Shown piece after piece: positions 6,646-8,598 of a stretch of DNA of 8,598 nt. The notes under the pieces are model-generated. The model was not told where the DNA came from and did not search any database. It was given only the letters and a program-made list of their open reading frames with translations. Source of the DNA: an uncultured Alphaproteobacteria bacterium (GTDB lineage Bacteria; Pseudomonadota; Alphaproteobacteria; Caulobacterales; Aquidulcibacteraceae); the NCBI GenBank assembly GCA_937967725.1, contig CALBSY010000256.1, positions 1 to 8,598 of the forward strand, given 5' to 3'. Made by a program: the position numbers and the translations under genes. Positions within the stretch are counted from its first letter, which is position 1. Every line of letters starts with the position of its first letter.

Positions 6646-6908
6646 TCCGTGACGGCGTCGAGCGTGTAGCGCAGCGCGCCGAGCCGCGCGCCGGTCCGGT
6701 CGTAATAGACAATCTCGTCGCCGAGTTGATACGCGCCCGGCTCGAACTCAAGCACCGGCTTACCGTGACGCATCCAGCCGAGCAGGTTGCCGTCCGCGTC
6801 GTACAGGTCGTCGCCATGCTCAATCTCCAAGAACAAGCACGCCGCGATGTTGCGCCAGTCGAACGCCGCCATAGGGTAAGTGATAGCCTGATTTGCGCAG
6901 TCGATCAT
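6642..6908 (-). CDS. Small reverse-strand protein at the prophage end (88 aa)
   Basis: An 88-residue soluble, acidic protein. The N-terminal third (AFDWRNIAACLFLEIEHGDD) is followed by turn-rich, beta-type repeats: YDADGNLLGWM and YYDRTGARLGAL look like two related D-x-x-G-x-x-L-G strands. The ATG at 6908 is preceded by AGGAG with nine bases of spacing. It converges with the phage late operon and is the last gene before the att site. No family is recognised. A reverse-strand gene at a prophage end is often expressed in the lysogen (moron, immunity or superinfection functions), but nothing in the sequence proves such a role. A possible promoter (-35 TTGATT, -10 GACAAT on the minus strand, 16-base spacer) lies at 6961-6988. 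Confidence 0.6.
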   Translation of the reverse strand: MIDCANQAITYPMAAFDWRNIAACLFLEIEHGDDLYDADGNLLGWMRHGKPVLEFEPGAYQLGDEIVYYDRTGARLGALRYTLDAVTD

Positions 6909-7006
6909 CGTCAGACTCTCCTGTAAGTGTTTGATCGTATTGACCGCGAACAGACATGGAATTGTCTGACGGGGTCCAATAAAATCAAGTAGTTAGTTTC
7001 AGACCT
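6909..7006. promoter_or_regulatory. att-proximal repeat region: operator-like or integrase arm sites
   Basis: About 100 bases without a gene. It holds CGTCAGAC (6909-6916) and its exact inverse GTCTGACG (6964-6971), CAGACA-TGGAAT-TGTCTG (6951-6968, a 6-bp stem with 6-base loop), and a further TCAGAC at 6999-7004. The shared CAGAC core in both orientations could be arm-type binding sites for a tyrosine integrase or excisionase beside the att core, or an operator over the promoter of the leftward 88-residue gene. The sequence alone does not choose. Confidence 0.5.
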
Positions 7007-7035
7007 GATAGGTTCGAATCCTGTCGGGTGCGCCA
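7007..7035 (+). other. Prophage attachment site: displaced 3' end of a tRNA (tRNA-Arg-like)
   Basis: ATAGG (7008-7012), loop TTCGAAT (7013-7019) and CCTGT (7020-7024) form a T-arm; CGGGTGC (7025-7031), G73 (7032) and CCA (7033-7035) are the acceptor 3' strand and tail. The implied 5' acceptor strand would be GCACCCG, close to tRNA-Arg genes that begin GCGCCCG. No matching 5' strand, D-arm or anticodon arm is found upstream, where phage-type sequence lies instead. This fits site-specific integration into a tRNA gene, with the intact tRNA expected at the far end of the prophage. Confidence 0.8.
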
Positions 7036-7055
7036 GTTTGAGGCCGCGGAGGCAG

Positions 7056-7637
7056 ATGCAGCCGGTCGTCTATCGCAGAAGGCGCAACGCCATCTCGCGT
7101 AGCGAGCGCGAGTGGCGCGTCGAAGAGGATGCGCTGGTGACCGTCGGCGGCTCCGGCGCCGAACGCCGATTTCCGTGGAAAGACATGATCAGCGTACGGC
7201 TCTGTTTTGAGCCGACGCGGTTCAAGCCCTGGCGCTATGTGTTCGAACTACAGCCCAAGCGCGGCCGCAAGATCCAGTTGGACAACGCCCACTATCTGAG
7301 TGTCGGCCGGTTCGAGGACCGTTCGGCAAGCTACACGCCCTTTGTGCAGGCGGCGCTCGACCGGCTGCGCGCGGAGAAGCCGCAGATGCAGGCGCTGATA
7401 GGCGAGACGCCGAAGCGCTATTTCTTCTTGTTGCTGGTTGCGCTGCTTGGGCTGGGCGGCGCCGCGTTTGCGCTGATTGCGTTTCCCACCCCGCTCGATG
7501 CGCTGCCGTTTTCGACGTTGATCAAGCTGGTCATCATCCTGCTCATGCTGCCGGTGTTTTGGCGCTGGGTGCTCGGCGCGATGCCGCGGGGCGTGGCCCT
7601 GGACGATATTCCTAAGCGCGCTCTGCCGCCGGGTTAA
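7056..7637 (+). CDS. Host conserved-type membrane protein of unknown function (193 aa)
   Basis: The first gene outside the prophage. Residues about 1-115 form a soluble basic domain with alternating beta-like strands (EWRVEEDALVTVGG, RRFPWKDMISVRLCF, RYVFELQPKRGRKIQL) that recalls the bacterial PH-like fold, though this is a shape impression only. Two membrane helices follow (about 131-149, FFLLLVALLGLGGAAFALIA; about 161-180, LIKLVIILLMLPVFWRWVL), then a short tail. The soluble part is probably cytoplasmic. The ATG at 7056 has GGAGG only three bases upstream; an in-frame TTG at 7038 is a poorer alternative. It begins about 20 bases after the displaced tRNA end, so integration may have separated it from its original promoter. 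No specific function is assigned. Confidence 0.7.
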   Translation: MQPVVYRRRRNAISRSEREWRVEEDALVTVGGSGAERRFPWKDMISVRLCFEPTRFKPWRYVFELQPKRGRKIQLDNAHYLSVGRFEDRSASYTPFVQAALDRLRAEKPQMQALIGETPKRYFFLLLVALLGLGGAAFALIAFPTPLDALPFSTLIKLVIILLMLPVFWRWVLGAMPRGVALDDIPKRALPPG

Positions 7638-7681
7638 CAGAAAGTTCAGAGCACCAGTGGTTACCTCATCGCAGGTGTCCC

Positions 7682-8598
7682 GTGCGCACAAAAGATGGCC
7701 GTCGCGACCTTTCGCTCATACGCGCCAGCGGCTCGACCGCGCGCGTGTTGAACCTTGCCTTGGTGTATGAACGCTTCGGCCAGAGCGAAGACTATCTGCA
7801 TCAGAAGCGGGTTGGGAGCGCGCAGAGCGATCGTGCGGTGGTTGTGAAAATCGTGGATAGCGCGAACGAACGGTCACTGTTCACCCGGCCAATCACCTGC
7901 GCCACCAAGGTCATTTTCCCCTATGCCGCGGGCGAGTTGGAGTTGGGCGGCATTAGCGTCATGGTCGACGAATTGAGGTTCGAGCGCCAGTTGCGGGACG
8001 CCGCCGGCGGTTACCAAGACGAACTCGATCTTCAGGCCGACGTCGAACTACTGCGCATGATCGCGTCGCTGCCCTCATTCGATCCGTTTCTCATGCGTGA
8101 ACGGCTTCGCCATCTCGGGCTCGACCCCGCGCGCGTCTATTTCGATCTGGCCGAAGCGGACGTCGAGCGCATGCGAGCGTTCGTCAGCAAGGAGATAGGG
8201 CAGCTCGTCAATCTCGCGTTCGCCACCGGCGGCCGCGAGGCGGGCGAACTCTCCAAGCGTCTGGCGGACAAGCTGATGACCGACGAGACGGCGAAATCGC
8301 TGGATCCGCTGCGTCAGACATTGCGGCTGAGTGGCGAGGAGTACATCGAAGGCGTCTTCGCTTGGAAGGGTTTCCTTTATTACCGCTGGTTGATGGACGA
8401 GATCAGACCGCAGATGCAAGCGTTCGAGCCACGCTTCGCCGGCCTGCGCGTGACTGGGACTGACGCCGATGGACGGCGCAAACTTGCCGAGACGCGCCGC
8501 GATATCCTCGAAAAGTTGAAGCTGGCGCTGCAGCGCGTGGATGAAACCTTGCTAGAGTATGGGTCGGCGTTCGCAGCCTTGGCGGACGGACAACCCTC
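7682..8598 (+). CDS. Host gene of unknown function, 5' part (runs off window)
   Basis: One uninterrupted frame of 305 codons from a GTG at 7682 to the right edge, with no stop. AGGTG (7673-7677) four bases upstream is a plausible ribosome site; the frame is also open upstream as far as the previous gene, so the start is not certain. The protein looks soluble and mostly helical after about residue 100. Segments include DLSLIRASGSTARVLNLALV near the N-terminus, a possible beta-rich section up to about 110 (VIFPYAAGELELGGISVMVD), and long charged helices (ADVERMRAFVSKEIGQLVNL; RRKLAETRRDILEKLKLALQ) that may form coiled coils. No membrane segments or signal peptide are visible. It lies 44 bases after the membrane-protein gene in the same direction, so the two may be co-transcribed. 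No family recognised. Confidence 0.65.
   Translation, partial: MRTKDGRRDLSLIRASGSTARVLNLALVYERFGQSEDYLHQKRVGSAQSDRAVVVKIVDSANERSLFTRPITCATKVIFPYAAGELELGGISVMVDELRFERQLRDAAGGYQDELDLQADVELLRMIASLPSFDPFLMRERLRHLGLDPARVYFDLAEADVERMRAFVSKEIGQLVNLAFATGGREAGELSKRLADKLMTDETAKSLDPLRQTLRLSGEEYIEGVFAWKGFLYYRWLMDEIRPQMQAFEPRFAGLRVTGTDADGRRKLAETRRDILEKLKLALQRVDETLLEYGSAFAALADGQP

Noticed and set aside
7007..7035. A complete tRNA or tmRNA gene
   Set aside because: Only the T-arm and 3' acceptor strand are present; no 5' acceptor strand or anticodon arm is found upstream, and no tmRNA tag-coding features were seen.
7638..7681. Terminator between the two host genes
   Set aside because: Only a three-base stem (ACC/GGT) is visible, with no T-run.
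7248..7691. Minus-strand open frame opposite the host membrane-protein gene
   Set aside because: Gln/Arg-rich antisense translation without a ribosome site; the opposite strand has two clear membrane helices.
8075..8419. Minus-strand open frame of 114 codons at the right end
   Set aside because: Lies wholly within the plus-strand frame that stays open from 7682 to 8598, which is better explained as the real gene.
1..8598. CRISPR array, insertion sequence or transposase
   Set aside because: No regularly spaced repeats, no terminal inverted repeats flanking a gene, and no DDE or HUH transposase motifs were seen in any plausible coding frame.

Overview
The window spans the right-hand end of an integrated, P22-like (podovirus-type) prophage and its junction with the host chromosome. 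The DNA is GC-rich. The i-spanin/o-spanin pair implies a Gram-negative host with an outer membrane. The tRNA-Arg-like attachment site, codon choice and general style fit an alphaproteobacterium, but no gene here fixes the taxon; that assignment is inference.

Layout. (1) Positions 3-3810 are a virion module on the plus strand: the C-terminal part of a P22 gp10-like DNA-stabilisation/tail-hub protein, a 192-residue structural protein of unknown function joined by an ATGA overlap, a 665-residue tail spike/fibre with a beta-helix-like middle, and a 63-residue protein. (2) Positions 3765-4529 carry a reverse-strand gene for a PhyH-like, 2-oxoglutarate/Fe(II)-dependent dioxygenase, inserted between the tail and lysis modules like a moron (cargo) gene. 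(3) Positions 4674-6645 are a tightly coupled plus-strand operon: a membrane protein with a very basic C-terminal tail (possible holin), an i-spanin (Rz), an o-spanin lipoprotein (Rz1) whose start lies inside Rz, a small protein with a Cys cluster, and a basic protein with an HTH-like N-terminus. No endolysin is visible. (4) Positions 6642-6908 hold a small reverse-strand gene, followed by about 100 bases with repeated CAGAC/GTCTG motifs. (5) Positions 7007-7035 are the 3' end (T-arm, acceptor 3' strand, CCA) of a tRNA, most like tRNA-Arg. No 5' part of a tRNA precedes it, so this is read as the displaced att copy marking the prophage/host boundary. (6) From 7056 onward the genes look chromosomal: a 193-residue protein with two C-terminal membrane segments, then a long open frame from a GTG at 7682 that runs off the window.

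How it works together. The left genes build the portal-proximal tail and the host-binding spike. The central operon would disrupt the inner and outer membranes at lysis. The two reverse-strand genes lie outside these modules and could be expressed in the lysogen. The most interesting points are the oxygenase next to the tail spike gene, the putative holin with a histone-H1-like tail, and the repeat-rich att-proximal control region.
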